Origin: DDH964 sp963806685
Lineage (GTDB): Bacteria; Desulfobacterota; Desulfuromonadia; Desulfuromonadales; DDH964
Reading direction: 5' to 3'
Assembly (NCBI GenBank): GCA_963806685.1
Contig: CAWDZB010000017.1
Location: 186,001 to 250,000 of the forward strand
Length of the DNA: 64,000 nucleotides
The notes beneath the pieces are model-generated. The model made no database searches, was not told the origin of the DNA, and worked only from the letters and a program-made list of their open reading frames with translations. Each line of letters starts with the position of its first letter. The first letter of the stretch is position 1. The translations under genes and the position numbers were made by a program. Positions 1 to 9,400 of the stretch are shown in pieces.

Positions 1-160
1 CGAAGGAGAGATCGTTGCGTCCCAGGCAGCGCAGGGTGATGCCGATATGGTCGGTACCGGTATCCATGATGGTGGCGAAGTGCTCCTTGATCCGGGCGGC
101 AAAGACCGGTTTGTCGGCTTCGGGGACCGGAAAGTTCACTTCGAACTGGAGATGGGGCAT
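1..160 (-). CDS. Tautomerase-like protein, N-terminal part (cut by window edge)
   Basis: The reading frame begins at an ATG at 160 and runs off the window. The visible 53 residues start MPHLQFEVNFPVPEADK. Pro2 after the initiator Met is the catalytic base in the 4-oxalocrotonate tautomerase/MIF superfamily, and the following amphipathic helix (about 16-32) fits that fold. A strong AGGAGG ribosome site lies upstream and overlaps the end of the DUF169 gene at 165, so the two genes are probably co-transcribed with DUF169 first. The substrate cannot be told. The family call rests on Pro2 and general pattern only. Confidence 0.55.
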   Translation of the reverse strand, partial: MPHLQFEVNFPVPEADKPVFAARIKEHFATIMDTGTDHIGITLRCLGRNDLSF

Positions 161-164
161 GGCT

Positions 165-917
165 TCAATCCTCCTCGGCGGTGATGTAGTCGGCCGGCAG
201 CTCGCAGCCGCTGGGAATCTGGAACGGCACCGGGTAGCGGATCCCCGCCTTGTGGGTTGCGGCCAGCCCCTCGGCGGTACGCTCCAGCCAGGCGGCCGGG
301 ATGCCGACCAGCAGCTCGAAGTCCTGGGTCATGGCGAAGCGCCGGTCGCCGAGGCAGGGGATTTCCACCGTCGGCTCACCGCTGATGGCCACCTGCGCCA
401 CCCCCCGCGAGCAGACCCCGGCGTCGCCGGAGCTTTTCATCACAAATTCGCCCCCTTCAAGGTAGAGAAACGCCTGCACCAGGCGCATCGCCTGGGCGGT
501 GTTGCAGTAGACCACCACCAGTTCCGGCTCCAGCCCGGCTACCGGCCGCGCCAGGGGATAGGTCAGCACCCCGACGACCCCGGCGGGAACCCGCGGCATC
601 GCCTGCTGCATCGCCGCCGCGGCAGGCTGACCCTGCTGGTAGATGCCGGCGTTGACGCTGCCGTCGAGGACCCGCTGCGGCGGTGCGATCAGACCGGCGC
701 AGGCGGCGCCGAGAACGCAGTGGCTGGTCTCCTTGTCCACCCAGGTCGACCAGCCGTAGAGGCGGCTGTAGGCGATCTGCTGGCAGATCGTCAGGCGCTG
801 GCCGCGCACCCGGATCTTCGCCCCGGCGACCGCCGCCGCATCACGCAGCAGGTTGACGCCCACCGGCTGGGTGGGGGGGTTGACGGTTTCCTTGAGGGTG
901 GTCAGAAATTCATCCAT
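165..917 (-). CDS. DUF169 family protein
   Basis: A 250-residue protein matching the DUF169/COG2043 family of anaerobic bacteria and archaea, whose function is not established. Family-like features include the N-terminal PVGVNLLRD segment, a central Cys pair around CVLGAACAGL, and a C-terminal VEIPCLGDRRFAM segment. There is no signal peptide or membrane helix, so it is probably cytosolic. The length is typical. It is followed within 5 bases by the tautomerase-like gene. The upstream 169 bases hold an intergenic palindromic repeat that separates it from the DRTGG gene. Confidence 0.8.
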   Translation of the reverse strand: MDEFLTTLKETVNPPTQPVGVNLLRDAAAVAGAKIRVRGQRLTICQQIAYSRLYGWSTWVDKETSHCVLGAACAGLIAPPQRVLDGSVNAGIYQQGQPAAAAMQQAMPRVPAGVVGVLTYPLARPVAGLEPELVVVYCNTAQAMRLVQAFLYLEGGEFVMKSSGDAGVCSRGVAQVAISGEPTVEIPCLGDRRFAMTQDFELLVGIPAAWLERTAEGLAATHKAGIRYPVPFQIPSGCELPADYITAEED

Positions 918-960
918 GTCGCCACCTCCTGGCTGCTGAGTCGGTTAAAAAGATGTTCTC

Positions 961-1022
961 ACCACGAAGAGCACGAACGAAAAACAATACCAATCAGGGT
1001 CTTCTTCGTGTCCTTCGTGTTG
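961..1022. repeat. Interspersed CACGAAG palindromic repeat
   Basis: Units of the form CACGAAGAG/CACGAACGA at 963-980 are followed after about 20 bases by the inverted units TTCTTCGTG/TCCTTCGTG at 1002-1019, giving an imperfect palindrome. A direct-repeat version lies at 28452-28482. Nothing coding is supported here. It resembles the dispersed 9-mer intergenic repeats seen in many environmental proteobacterial genomes. Confidence 0.6.
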
Positions 1023-1086
1023 GAAAAGTTGCCCTTTCTTGGGTTCGAATGGGGTTTCCAGAGCTGGTGCCGGCGCGCAGTCTCCT

Positions 1087-2184
1087 TCAAGCGAAGAGCG
1101 CGTCGATTGCCGCGAAGTCGAGGCGGTATTCGGCCAGCTCCCGCACCAGGTCGAGCTTCTCCTTGTCCTCGGCGGTCAGCTTGGAGACGTCCTCGACAAC
1201 GGTCTGGTAGAGCTCGGCGGTGGTGGACTGCTGGGTGCGCAGGTAGGGGATGTTGCTGCGGTCGAGGATCTGCTGGGTGATCTTGTTGATCTGCATGAGC
1301 CCCGGGATCAGCAGGCCGACGATCTTCGTCCGGTACTCGGGGATCTGGTAGAGATTGGCCAGCGTTACCAGCAGCTCGTCGCGGCTGCTGGTGACGATCA
1401 GCAGCGAATCGTTCTTTAGCAGCTCGGCGACGCGCTGGGTGGAGGCGGCACCGATCTGCACGTGGTGGATGATGCGCCGAGCCTCACGGCGGTTGCCGTG
1501 CAGTTCCAGGTCGAGGAGCCTGGCCACCCGGGCCAAGGTCGGGTTAGCGAGAATCGGCTGGTAGTTGAAGCCGCCGAGAACCGCAAAGGGAGCGCCGACA
1601 AGCGCCCGGTGCAGGTAGTCGAGGGTCGCCTCGCGTTTTTCCGGAATCAGCTTGTTGACCAGGATCGCCCGCAGTGCGGCACCCTCCTTCTCGAACAGGG
1701 CGCTATTCAGGGTCACGGCGTCGATGACGTTGCCGATTCCGCCGCCGGTGACCAGCAGCACCGGTGCCCCGAGCAAACGGGCGATGGCGGCGTTGGAGAG
1801 GCCGACCACCGAGCCGACCCCGGGATGGCCGGAACCCTCGATGACCAGGAAATCGCACTGCTTCTCCAGCGCCGCACAGGCCTCCAGGACCTGCGCCCGG
1901 TAGGCGGCCGGGTCGACCTGGCCGTCGATCACCTGGCGGGTGGTCTCTGGATAGAGGACCACGGGCGACATGTGGCGCAGCTCCTTCTTCAGGCCGAAGA
2001 CCTCGGCCATCAGCGCCGCGTCCTTGTCCATCGCCCGGCCGTTCAGCAGCGCCGGTTTTGGCCCCAGCGGCTTGATGAAGCCGACCCGGTCGAATTTCTT
2101 CTGCGCCAGGTGCAACAGCGCCAGACAGACGGTGGTCTTGCCGCAGTTCTGCCCGGTCGCGGCGACGAAAATCTTGCGGGTCAT
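1087..2184 (-). CDS. AAA_26 / DRTGG domain protein (BioD/phosphotransacetylase-N-like)
   Basis: A 365-residue protein starting MTRKIFVAATGQNCGKTT, with a P-loop at about residues 8-17 as in the dethiobiotin-synthetase-like ATPase domain found at the N terminus of long phosphotransacetylases. Residues 1-210 form the P-loop part (including VIEGSGHPGVGS) and about 210-320 the DRTGG-type regulatory domain; the phosphate-acetyltransferase domain itself is absent. ATG 2184 is preferred over an in-frame extension to 2316 because family homology begins there and GGAG lies upstream. Its role is unknown; stand-alone proteins of this kind are usually treated as regulatory or nucleotide-binding. A palindrome sits in its likely promoter. 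Confidence 0.75.
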   Translation of the reverse strand: MTRKIFVAATGQNCGKTTVCLALLHLAQKKFDRVGFIKPLGPKPALLNGRAMDKDAALMAEVFGLKKELRHMSPVVLYPETTRQVIDGQVDPAAYRAQVLEACAALEKQCDFLVIEGSGHPGVGSVVGLSNAAIARLLGAPVLLVTGGGIGNVIDAVTLNSALFEKEGAALRAILVNKLIPEKREATLDYLHRALVGAPFAVLGGFNYQPILANPTLARVARLLDLELHGNRREARRIIHHVQIGAASTQRVAELLKNDSLLIVTSSRDELLVTLANLYQIPEYRTKIVGLLIPGLMQINKITQQILDRSNIPYLRTQQSTTAELYQTVVEDVSKLTAEDKEKLDLVRELAEYRLDFAAIDALFA

Positions 2185-2216
2185 GAACTCAGACTCCGGA
2201 GCGGGAGACACGAGAA

Positions 2217-2240
2217 AGGGACCGGATCGGTCCCTGTCAA
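2217..2240 (-). promoter_or_regulatory. Promoter -35 with operator-like palindrome for the DRTGG gene
   Basis: On the minus strand a TTGACA (2240-2235) is followed immediately by AGGGACCG-ATC-CGGTCCCT (2235-2217), an 8-bp perfect inverted repeat with a 3-base centre. The palindrome fills the spacer towards a weak -10, which is where a repressor would act. No matching regulator is encoded beside it. Confidence 0.45.
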
Positions 2241-2309
2241 AGCTTACCAGAAGATTTCTGGTCGGCAGCGATAGATATCGCCATCCGTATACATTTCCCG
2301 GTCCCGCCT

Positions 2310-2338
2310 GTGACAACCTTCCTCCCGCTGACTATACT
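2310..2338 (+). promoter_or_regulatory. Sigma-70-like promoter for the DUF748 gene
   Basis: GTGACA (2310-2315), a 17-base spacer, then TATACT (2333-2338). The position is right for the gene starting at 2377. It also rules out the TTG at 2338 as start codon, because that TTG overlaps the -10. Confidence 0.6.
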
Positions 2339-2376
2339 TGGAACAAAACTCCCGCCCGTCCGACCGGAAGGCCCGT

Positions 2377-5300
2377 ATGTCACGCTGGAAACGCGTCACT
2401 GCCGTCGTTGCCGCCCTCGTCGTCCTGATCCTGCTGGCCGTCATCCTGATTCTCCCCGGCCAGTTGCGCAGCCGCGCCGTCGCCTGGGTAGGCGAGCACA
2501 CCGATCGCACCCTGCGCATCGGGGATATCTCCATCAACCCGCTGACCCTGACCCTGACCCTCCACGACCTTGCGCTCAGCGAACCGGGGGGCAAGGGGCG
2601 CTTCCTCGCCTTCGACCGCCTGAAGGTCTCCATGAGCAGCCGCTCCCTGGCCGATTGGGCGCTGATCCTCGACGATGTCGAACTTGACCGCCCCTACCTG
2701 CTGCTGCAGCGCACCGGCCCGCGGCGCTTAAACTTCTCCGACCTGCTCCCGCCCGCCGCTGCAGAGACCCCGGCGGCCGCCCCCCCGAGCGAACCGCTGC
2801 ACTTTTCCCTCAACAACCTGGTGATCCGCGACGGCTCCGTCGACCTCGCCGATTTGACCCGGAAGGACAAACGGACCCACACCATCCGCCAGCTTGAGCT
2901 GCGGGTGCCGGTGATCGGCAACGTCTCCTACCTCGCTGACCATTACGTGGAGCCGGCCCTCAGCCTGCAGGTCGACGGCTCCCCGTTCCGCGCCGAGGGG
3001 CAGCTCAAACCCTTCTCCAAAAGCGTGGAAGCCTCGCTGTCGATCGGCCTCCACGACCTTGACCTGGTGGACTACGTCGACTATGCGCCTCAGCCCCTGC
3101 CGGTACAGCTGGCCAGCGGCCGCCTGGCCCTGGCGATGACCGTCCACTACCGCGTGACCGACGCCGGCCGGCCGCAGCTGCTGCTCAGCGGCGACCTCAC
3201 CCTGAGCGGCCTCAATCTCAACCTGCTGGACGGCACGCCGCTGTTCAGCCTGCCGCTGCTCGTCGCGCGGATCGACTTCATCGACCTCGCCCAGCGCCAG
3301 GTCGCCCTCAAGGAACTCTCCATCTACGATCCCGAACTCCACCTCAGCCGGAATGCCGACGGGATCTGGAACTTCGCCCGGCTCCTCCCGGCCCCGGCAG
3401 CCCCGGCAGCCCCGGCAGCCCCGGCCGGACCGGAGATGGTGGTGGCGGTGGAGACCTTCCGGCTGCGCCTCGGCAGGATTCACTTCACCGACCTGCTCCC
3501 TCCTGGCGGCTTCCACGAGGAGGTCCGGGAGATCAACCTGCACCTGCACGATCTCTCCAACCTTGCCGGCGACCTGGCGGACTTCAGCTTCGGCCTGCAG
3601 ACGAAGCGGGGCCTGACCTTTTCCAGCGCAGGCAAGGCGGGGATGAACCCGCCGGCCCTCCAGGCCCATTTCCATCTCAGCGACCTGCCCCTCGCCCCCT
3701 ACTATCCCTACCTCGCCGACCGGCTGGCCGCCCCGGTCTCCGGACGTTTGGGGATTTCCGGCGCCGTGGACTACGATCCCGATCAAAACCTGCATCTTTC
3801 GGCAGTGGAGGCCTCGCTGGAGGAGGAGAACGCCCCGTTCGGCGGCGCCGATCACCTCTCCCTGGCCGGCCTCTTCCTGGAGGGCGGTGCGCTCGACCTC
3901 GGCCGGCGCAGCGCGGTCCTCGACAGCCTGCGCCTCGAAGGGGCGGAACTGGTCGCCACCCGCCAGGCCGACGGTCGCCTGAGCCCGTTGAACCTGTTGC
4001 GCCCGGCGCCGCCATCCGCTCCCGCACCCTCCCCGCCGCCGGCGGCCAAGCCCCTCCCCCCCTGGCAACTGCACATCGGGAAGATTGCCGGCGCCGATTC
4101 GACCCTGCGCCTGACCGACGCCACCCTCGCCAAGCCGGGACTGCTGGCAATCGACGATCTGGCCTTCGACCTCGAGGAACTGAATTTCCCGAAGGCGACC
4201 GAGAGTCCCTACCGGCTCTCCTTCCGGATGGGCAAGGGGAGCGTGAAGCTCTCGGGCCGCCTCGTCCACACTCCGCTAAGCATCGGCGGCGAGCTGCAGC
4301 TCACCCGCCTCCCCCTGCCCCCCTTCGCTCCCTGGCTGCCGCCGACGGTCAACCTGGACGTCACGGAAGGCCGACTGGGGGGCAAGCTCGACTACCGGCT
4401 GCACCGCCAGGGGACCGGTCTGGGCGGGACCATCGCCGGCAGCCTCGGGATCCGCCGCCTGAACCTGCACGATCCTCTGGTTCACGACACCTTGCTCGCC
4501 TGGGAAAGCCTGCAGCTTGATGGCCTGCGGATCAAGCTCGACCCGCTGCAGATCGCCGTGGCCGGCATCGCCCTCAACAACTACCAGGCGAAGATCCTGG
4601 TCACGCCCGACGGCCGGATCAACCTGGCCAGCGTCACCAGCACTGCCGCACCTGGCCCGCCCCCGGCGGGACCGCCGCCGGCCGCCGCCCCGCCGCCGGA
4701 GAAAGCCGCTCCCTCTCCCCGGCCCCCGGTGCGAATCGACCGGGTGACCCTGCAGGGCGGCACCCTCGCCTTTACCGACCACCACCTGCCGGACATTTTC
4801 TCCACCACCATGTACCGCCTCGGCGGCCGCATCACCGGCCTGGACAGCACATCCAAGCAGCCCGCCGAAGTCGACCTGCGCGGTGAGCTGGAGAACCGCT
4901 CCCCGTTGAAGATCACCGGCAGCATCGAACCGCTGCGCGATCCCCTGTTCATCGATCTCAAGGTGACCTTCTCCAACATCGACCTGGCGCCGGCCACCCC
5001 CTACTCCGGGACCTACCTCGGCTACGCCATCGACAAGGGGAAACTCTTCCTGGATCTGGAATACCACATCGCCAACCGCCAGGTGACGGCCAGCAACCGG
5101 GTATTCCTCGACCAGTTCACCTTCGGCAGCACGGTGCAAAGCGAGCACGCCACCGCCTTGCCGGTGCGGCTGGCGGTGGCGCTGCTCAAGGACCGCCAGG
5201 GGGAGATTCATCTCGACCTGCCGGTCAGCGGCCGCACCGACGACCCCGAGTTCCACGTCTGGGGCGCGGTCTTCACCATCGTCAAGAACCTGTTGGTCAA

Positions 5301-5928
5301 GGCGGCCACCTCCCCCTTCTCCCTGCTGGCGGCGTTGGTCGGCGGCGGCAGCGACGCGGACCTGAGCCAGGTGGGCTTCAACCCGGGGAGCGCAGAGCTT
5401 TCGGCCGAGGCCCGGCGGAAGCTCGCCCGCCTAGCCAAGGCCCTGGTGGAAAGGCCGGCCCTGAAACTGGAAATCAGCGGCTTCGTCGATCCCGAGCGGG
5501 ATCCGGAAGGGTACCGGAAAGAGCAGCTGCAGCAGCGCCTGCTCCAGGCGAGCCAGGCCGAGATCCGCGGCGCCAAGGCAGGTGGAGATGCGACGCAGAA
5601 GGCGGAGGTCACCGCGGCGGACTACCCGCGACTGCTGCGCAGCGTCTACCGCCAGGCCAAGTTTCCCAAGCCGCGCAATTTCCTGGGATTCGCCAAGGAC
5701 CTTCCCAACGACGAGATGGAAAAGCTGCTCCTCGCCAACATCCCGGTCCACGAGGCCGAGCTGCAGGAGCTGGCCAGGCAGCGCGCCGCGGCGGTCCAGA
5801 CCTTTCTGCAGCAGCAGGGGAAAGAACTCGCCTCGCGCCTCTTCTTGAAGAGCGCCAAAATCGAAAAGCCGCCAGAAAAGAAGGGGGAGCCGGCGAGCCG
5901 GGTGGAGTTCGGGATAAGTATCAACTGA
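2377..5928 (+). CDS. DUF748 / AsmA-like envelope protein
   Basis: A large protein (1183 residues) with one N-terminal membrane helix (about 8-27) followed by a long region of alternating beta-strand segments, typical of DUF748 proteins. These are related to the AsmA/TamB group linked to outer-membrane lipid or protein homeostasis. Four Pro/Ala-rich linkers (near residues 125, 345, 545 and 755) divide the repeated lobes; the second is encoded by a 9-base tandem repeat at 3391-3425. The C terminus has an OmpA-like stretch (NPGSAELSAEARRKLARLAK), common in this family. ATG 2377 has GGAAGG 5 bases upstream. It is probably periplasmic and anchored in the inner membrane. Exact function unknown. Confidence 0.85.
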   Translation: MSRWKRVTAVVAALVVLILLAVILILPGQLRSRAVAWVGEHTDRTLRIGDISINPLTLTLTLHDLALSEPGGKGRFLAFDRLKVSMSSRSLADWALILDDVELDRPYLLLQRTGPRRLNFSDLLPPAAAETPAAAPPSEPLHFSLNNLVIRDGSVDLADLTRKDKRTHTIRQLELRVPVIGNVSYLADHYVEPALSLQVDGSPFRAEGQLKPFSKSVEASLSIGLHDLDLVDYVDYAPQPLPVQLASGRLALAMTVHYRVTDAGRPQLLLSGDLTLSGLNLNLLDGTPLFSLPLLVARIDFIDLAQRQVALKELSIYDPELHLSRNADGIWNFARLLPAPAAPAAPAAPAGPEMVVAVETFRLRLGRIHFTDLLPPGGFHEEVREINLHLHDLSNLAGDLADFSFGLQTKRGLTFSSAGKAGMNPPALQAHFHLSDLPLAPYYPYLADRLAAPVSGRLGISGAVDYDPDQNLHLSAVEASLEEENAPFGGADHLSLAGLFLEGGALDLGRRSAVLDSLRLEGAELVATRQADGRLSPLNLLRPAPPSAPAPSPPPAAKPLPPWQLHIGKIAGADSTLRLTDATLAKPGLLAIDDLAFDLEELNFPKATESPYRLSFRMGKGSVKLSGRLVHTPLSIGGELQLTRLPLPPFAPWLPPTVNLDVTEGRLGGKLDYRLHRQGTGLGGTIAGSLGIRRLNLHDPLVHDTLLAWESLQLDGLRIKLDPLQIAVAGIALNNYQAKILVTPDGRINLASVTSTAAPGPPPAGPPPAAAPPPEKAAPSPRPPVRIDRVTLQGGTLAFTDHHLPDIFSTTMYRLGGRITGLDSTSKQPAEVDLRGELENRSPLKITGSIEPLRDPLFIDLKVTFSNIDLAPATPYSGTYLGYAIDKGKLFLDLEYHIANRQVTASNRVFLDQFTFGSTVQSEHATALPVRLAVALLKDRQGEIHLDLPVSGRTDDPEFHVWGAVFTIVKNLLVKAATSPFSLLAALVGGGSDADLSQVGFNPGSAELSAEARRKLARLAKALVERPALKLEISGFVDPERDPEGYRKEQLQQRLLQASQAEIRGAKAGGDATQKAEVTAADYPRLLRSVYRQAKFPKPRNFLGFAKDLPNDEMEKLLLANIPVHEAELQELARQRAAAVQTFLQQQGKELASRLFLKSAKIEKPPEKKGEPASRVEFGISIN

Positions 5929-5982
5929 GGGAGAGACGATGCGGGAAGTTAAGTTCCGATTGTTGGCGGCAGGACAACGACC

Positions 5983-6351
5983 CTAGCGCCAGAATTCAAG
6001 CCAGCAGCAGATTCCCCCATAGACGAGAAGGTTCCAGAAAAGTACCCCGGCGCCGACGAGCTTTTCCACCGTTCGCTCCGGGCAGGACCGGGGCAACAGC
6101 CAGCCGAGGTAGTGCACGACGAAACCGCCGGCGAAGGGGATCTCGCCGGCGGCCTGGCGCCATCGCTTCTCCAGGGGGGTGAGGGGACAGGGCCGGCCGC
6201 TCAGGTTGACGAAGGCCGCCCAGGCAACGACCGGCAGGTGCAACAGGGCCCAGCGGTAATCGAGGAGCAGGCTGAAGCCGCCGAGGACGGCGGCAGCCAC
6301 GAAAAGAAAGTGCAGCAGGGTGACCAGGTTGGCCGCCAGCCGGTAGTTCAT
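5983..6351 (-). CDS. DUF2784 family membrane protein
   Basis: A 122-residue integral membrane protein with three to four hydrophobic helices, starting MNYRLAANLVTLLHFLFV, which is the usual N terminus of DUF2784 proteins. The NLSGRPCPLTPLEKRWR segment in the middle is the family's conserved loop. An in-frame GTG at 6375 would add eight residues without a better ribosome site, so ATG 6351 is chosen by family resemblance. It lies tail-to-tail with the DUF748 gene. Function unknown. Confidence 0.75.
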   Translation of the reverse strand: MNYRLAANLVTLLHFLFVAAAVLGGFSLLLDYRWALLHLPVVAWAAFVNLSGRPCPLTPLEKRWRQAAGEIPFAGGFVVHYLGWLLPRSCPERTVEKLVGAGVLFWNLLVYGGICCWLEFWR

Positions 6352-6409
6352 GACCCGACGCAGCGGACCGTCCACCGGAAGGGGCCCGGGTGAAAGGCGG
6401 CAAGCCCCA

Positions 6410-9400
6410 TCATTTCAAGCACCTGAACTGGGTCCGCGATGCCAGCTGTGCGGGTTCTCCCGAGCCCTCCAGGTCAAGGGGGCCGGTGCCCCAATCGCAC
6501 CTCCCGCAGGAGGTGCCGGTGACGGGATGAGCGGACCGGGGTCCGGAAGGTGTTGCCGGGTCCGCCGGAAGCGCCTCTTTTTTCAGTCCGTCCCGCAGAC
6601 GCTGGGCAGCCAGCAGGAAGGTCTCCAACCGGGCTTCCACCAGTTGCGGAAAGGCGTTGCCGTCGGTCTCGATGGCCAGAAACGGCAGGGGCAAATCCAC
6701 GGCCCCGGCCGACCCGGGCTGTTGGTGGCTGCCGGAGAGATGCGATTTTTCGCTGGACAGCCGCCCGTTGAGAACCGCCTCGGCGATCCGGCAGGGCATG
6801 CAGCCGAAGGGACCGATGCTGATCACGCCGTGGGCGACCTCCCCCAGTTCCAGTAGGGTAGTGCCGACGGTCAGGCTCGCCTCGGTCGCCAGTGCCGGGT
6901 TCACCAGCCGGCTGCCGGCGCGGACGACCTGGGGTATATGGTGGCCGCCCCCCCGGAAATAGCCGGAGCGGGCCATCTGCTGCTCGATGGCCTGCTGGTC
7001 GCGCCGCTTGAATACCTGCTTCAGCCTCACCCCCAGCCGCTCCCAAAGCGAGGTATTGGACGCCAGGCCGTGGACGGCGCAGTAGTCGCTGTAATGGAGC
7101 CATTCGGTGAGGGGAGCGGTGCGCACCACGATACCCCGTTCGGCCAGCCGTGCCACCAGGTTCTGCCGGGAGAAATTGTCGCGCCGGACATAGATCTCGC
7201 CGACCAGGTTGATCCGCAGGGCGTCCTCCGGCTTGCCCCGGAGGGGGTAGTCGGCCAGCGTGGCCAGTTCCTCCCCCAGCACCTTCAGCATCCCCTCCCG
7301 ATCATCTTCGGCCAAACTGCGGAAGATCCGCTCCTTGCCCGCTTCGAACCGGGCCAGGGCGGCGGCGGGGTCGAGCGCCAGCGCCCGGATCGCCGCCTCG
7401 ATTTCGTCGAAGCCGTCGGCGATGCAGAGGGCCTGCCAGGCACGGCGGCTGAAACGGCTCGGCAGACCGGCATAACCATTCTCGCAGCTCAAGGTCAGCA
7501 GGCCGACGTTTTCGATCCGGTTTTTCTCAAGGTAGTTGTCGAGAAAAACCTGATACTGCCCCAACCGGCAGGGGCCGTCGGACCCGGCCATGAAATAGAG
7601 CAGGAATTGTTCCTGGCGCGGCCCCTGCTGGAGGTACTTGCGCAGGCTGCCGACGGTCAGCATCAGGGGGAGGCACTCCTTGCAGGTGGCGACGCCCTTG
7701 CCGAGGTTGAGTTCCTCCCGCCCCGGCGGGGGAGCGGCCACGGCATCGACGCCGGCATAGCGGAAAGCGGCGGTGAACCCTTGGGTGCCGTTGACCCCCA
7801 TGGAAGGGACCAGGACCCGGACTCCCGGGTCGGTCAGAGCGTACCGGCGGCCGCCGGCCGCGATGGTGCCGCTGCTCCGGCGCCGGTCGGGACGGGGCGC
7901 GGCAAAGGCCGCGCCCTCGACGGCCGCAAGGCGGCTTTCCCGGTAGTTGCTGACGACGTCGAGAAAAGCCTCGATGCGGGTATCGACGCCGGCGTCGGCG
8001 GTATGGGCATCGAGTTCGAGAATCAGTGACGGCTTCTGTCCCATGCGCTCCCGAAAATAGCCGAGGAGGAATGAGTCGGGGCCGCAGCTGAAGCTGGTGA
8101 TGAATACACCGAAGAGGTTCGGGTGCTTCTGGACCTGGCTGGCAGCCTGCAGGATGTGGCGGCCGCTGGTCCAGAACATGTGGTCGGGGGCCTCCCCTTC
8201 GGGATCATCCGGTGGGAGGAAGTCATGGGGAATGATCGGGTAGCCGCGGCCGGCGAACTTGTGGGGAATCCCCATGTTGCCGATGCGGCTGAAGGCATTG
8301 TAGGAACGACCGAACAGGACGATCGCGGTAGCCGCGGGCGGCAGCAACGCCAGGAACTGCCGACCCAGTGCCTGCATCTCCTGACACATCGCCGCATAGA
8401 CCTGCCAGCCCTTGGTGAAGGCCGCGCGGGCCCGGGCGGCGGAAAAGCCCAGCTGCTTGCCGATGGCGACGAAGCTTCCCTGCAGCTTGCGAAAATCCTG
8501 GAATTCCAGCACCGCGGTCAGCAGCCGCGGTGTTACCTCCTCCGGGAAGGCCGCGGTCAGGCAGTACGGTTCGCCCTGCACCAGGGGGCAGGTGCAGTTG
8601 GCCTCCCGGGGGTCGGCACCAATGGCGACGTTCTTGACGTGGGGTAAAAAGAGGTGTTCGACCCCCGTGTCGAGCAAACGGCGCAGGAAACCGTGGCTGA
8701 GCAGCACCGGGTGACAGAAGGCGGCACCGGCCGCTTCCATCCCCTCGGGATCCGGCACGTCCGGGGTCACCACCCGCAGGCCGAGCTCGGCGAAAAAATG
8801 AGCATAGAGGGGATAATAGGTGCTGCCGAGCAGCGAGGGGAGCAGCCCGACCGTGGGACCGGTGGCGCCCGAATTGTCGGGCGCATACTTGCGGAAGACC
8901 AGCTCCTCCCGCAGACTCACCAGGTCCTCTCCCCGCACCTGTTCGGCCCCGCCGTGCCGCCGGTCGTAGAGGCTGCAGGCACCGCCGAAGGGGTAGGTGC
9001 GCCCATCGATGACGATCCGGGCGATGCTGCACTTGCGGTCGCAGCCCTCCCGGCCGCCGCCACAGACGAAGGACTCCAGGTAGCTGACCTCCCGGCCGGC
9101 GAGGGTCTCCAGGTCGAAGTCCTGGCGTTGCAGCAGGCCGCTGTCGAGCTTGCGCTGGACCTCCAGCGCCGCGCCGAAGGCGCCCATCAGCCCCGGCTCC
9201 GGGGGAACGACGATCGGCTGCCCGCAGAGCACCGCCATCGCTGCCGGCACCGCCTGGTTGTAGCAGACCCCGCCCTGCATGAAGATCTTCCGCCCGACCG
9301 GACGGTTGCCCTTGACCCGGTTGAGGTAGTTCTGGCAGATCGAGTAGACCAGGCCGGCCGCCGCGTCTTCAGGACCGATTCCCTCCTGGGAGGCGGTCTT

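Noticed and set aside
15..1280. Long plus-strand open frame opposite the DUF169 and DRTGG genes
   Set aside because: Antisense shadow in GC-rich DNA; composition (His, Arg, Gly) is not protein-like and the minus-strand genes have clear families.
2338..2376. TTG start for the DUF748 protein
   Set aside because: The TTG lies in the -10 box of the promoter; ATG 2377 has a ribosome site and begins the membrane helix.
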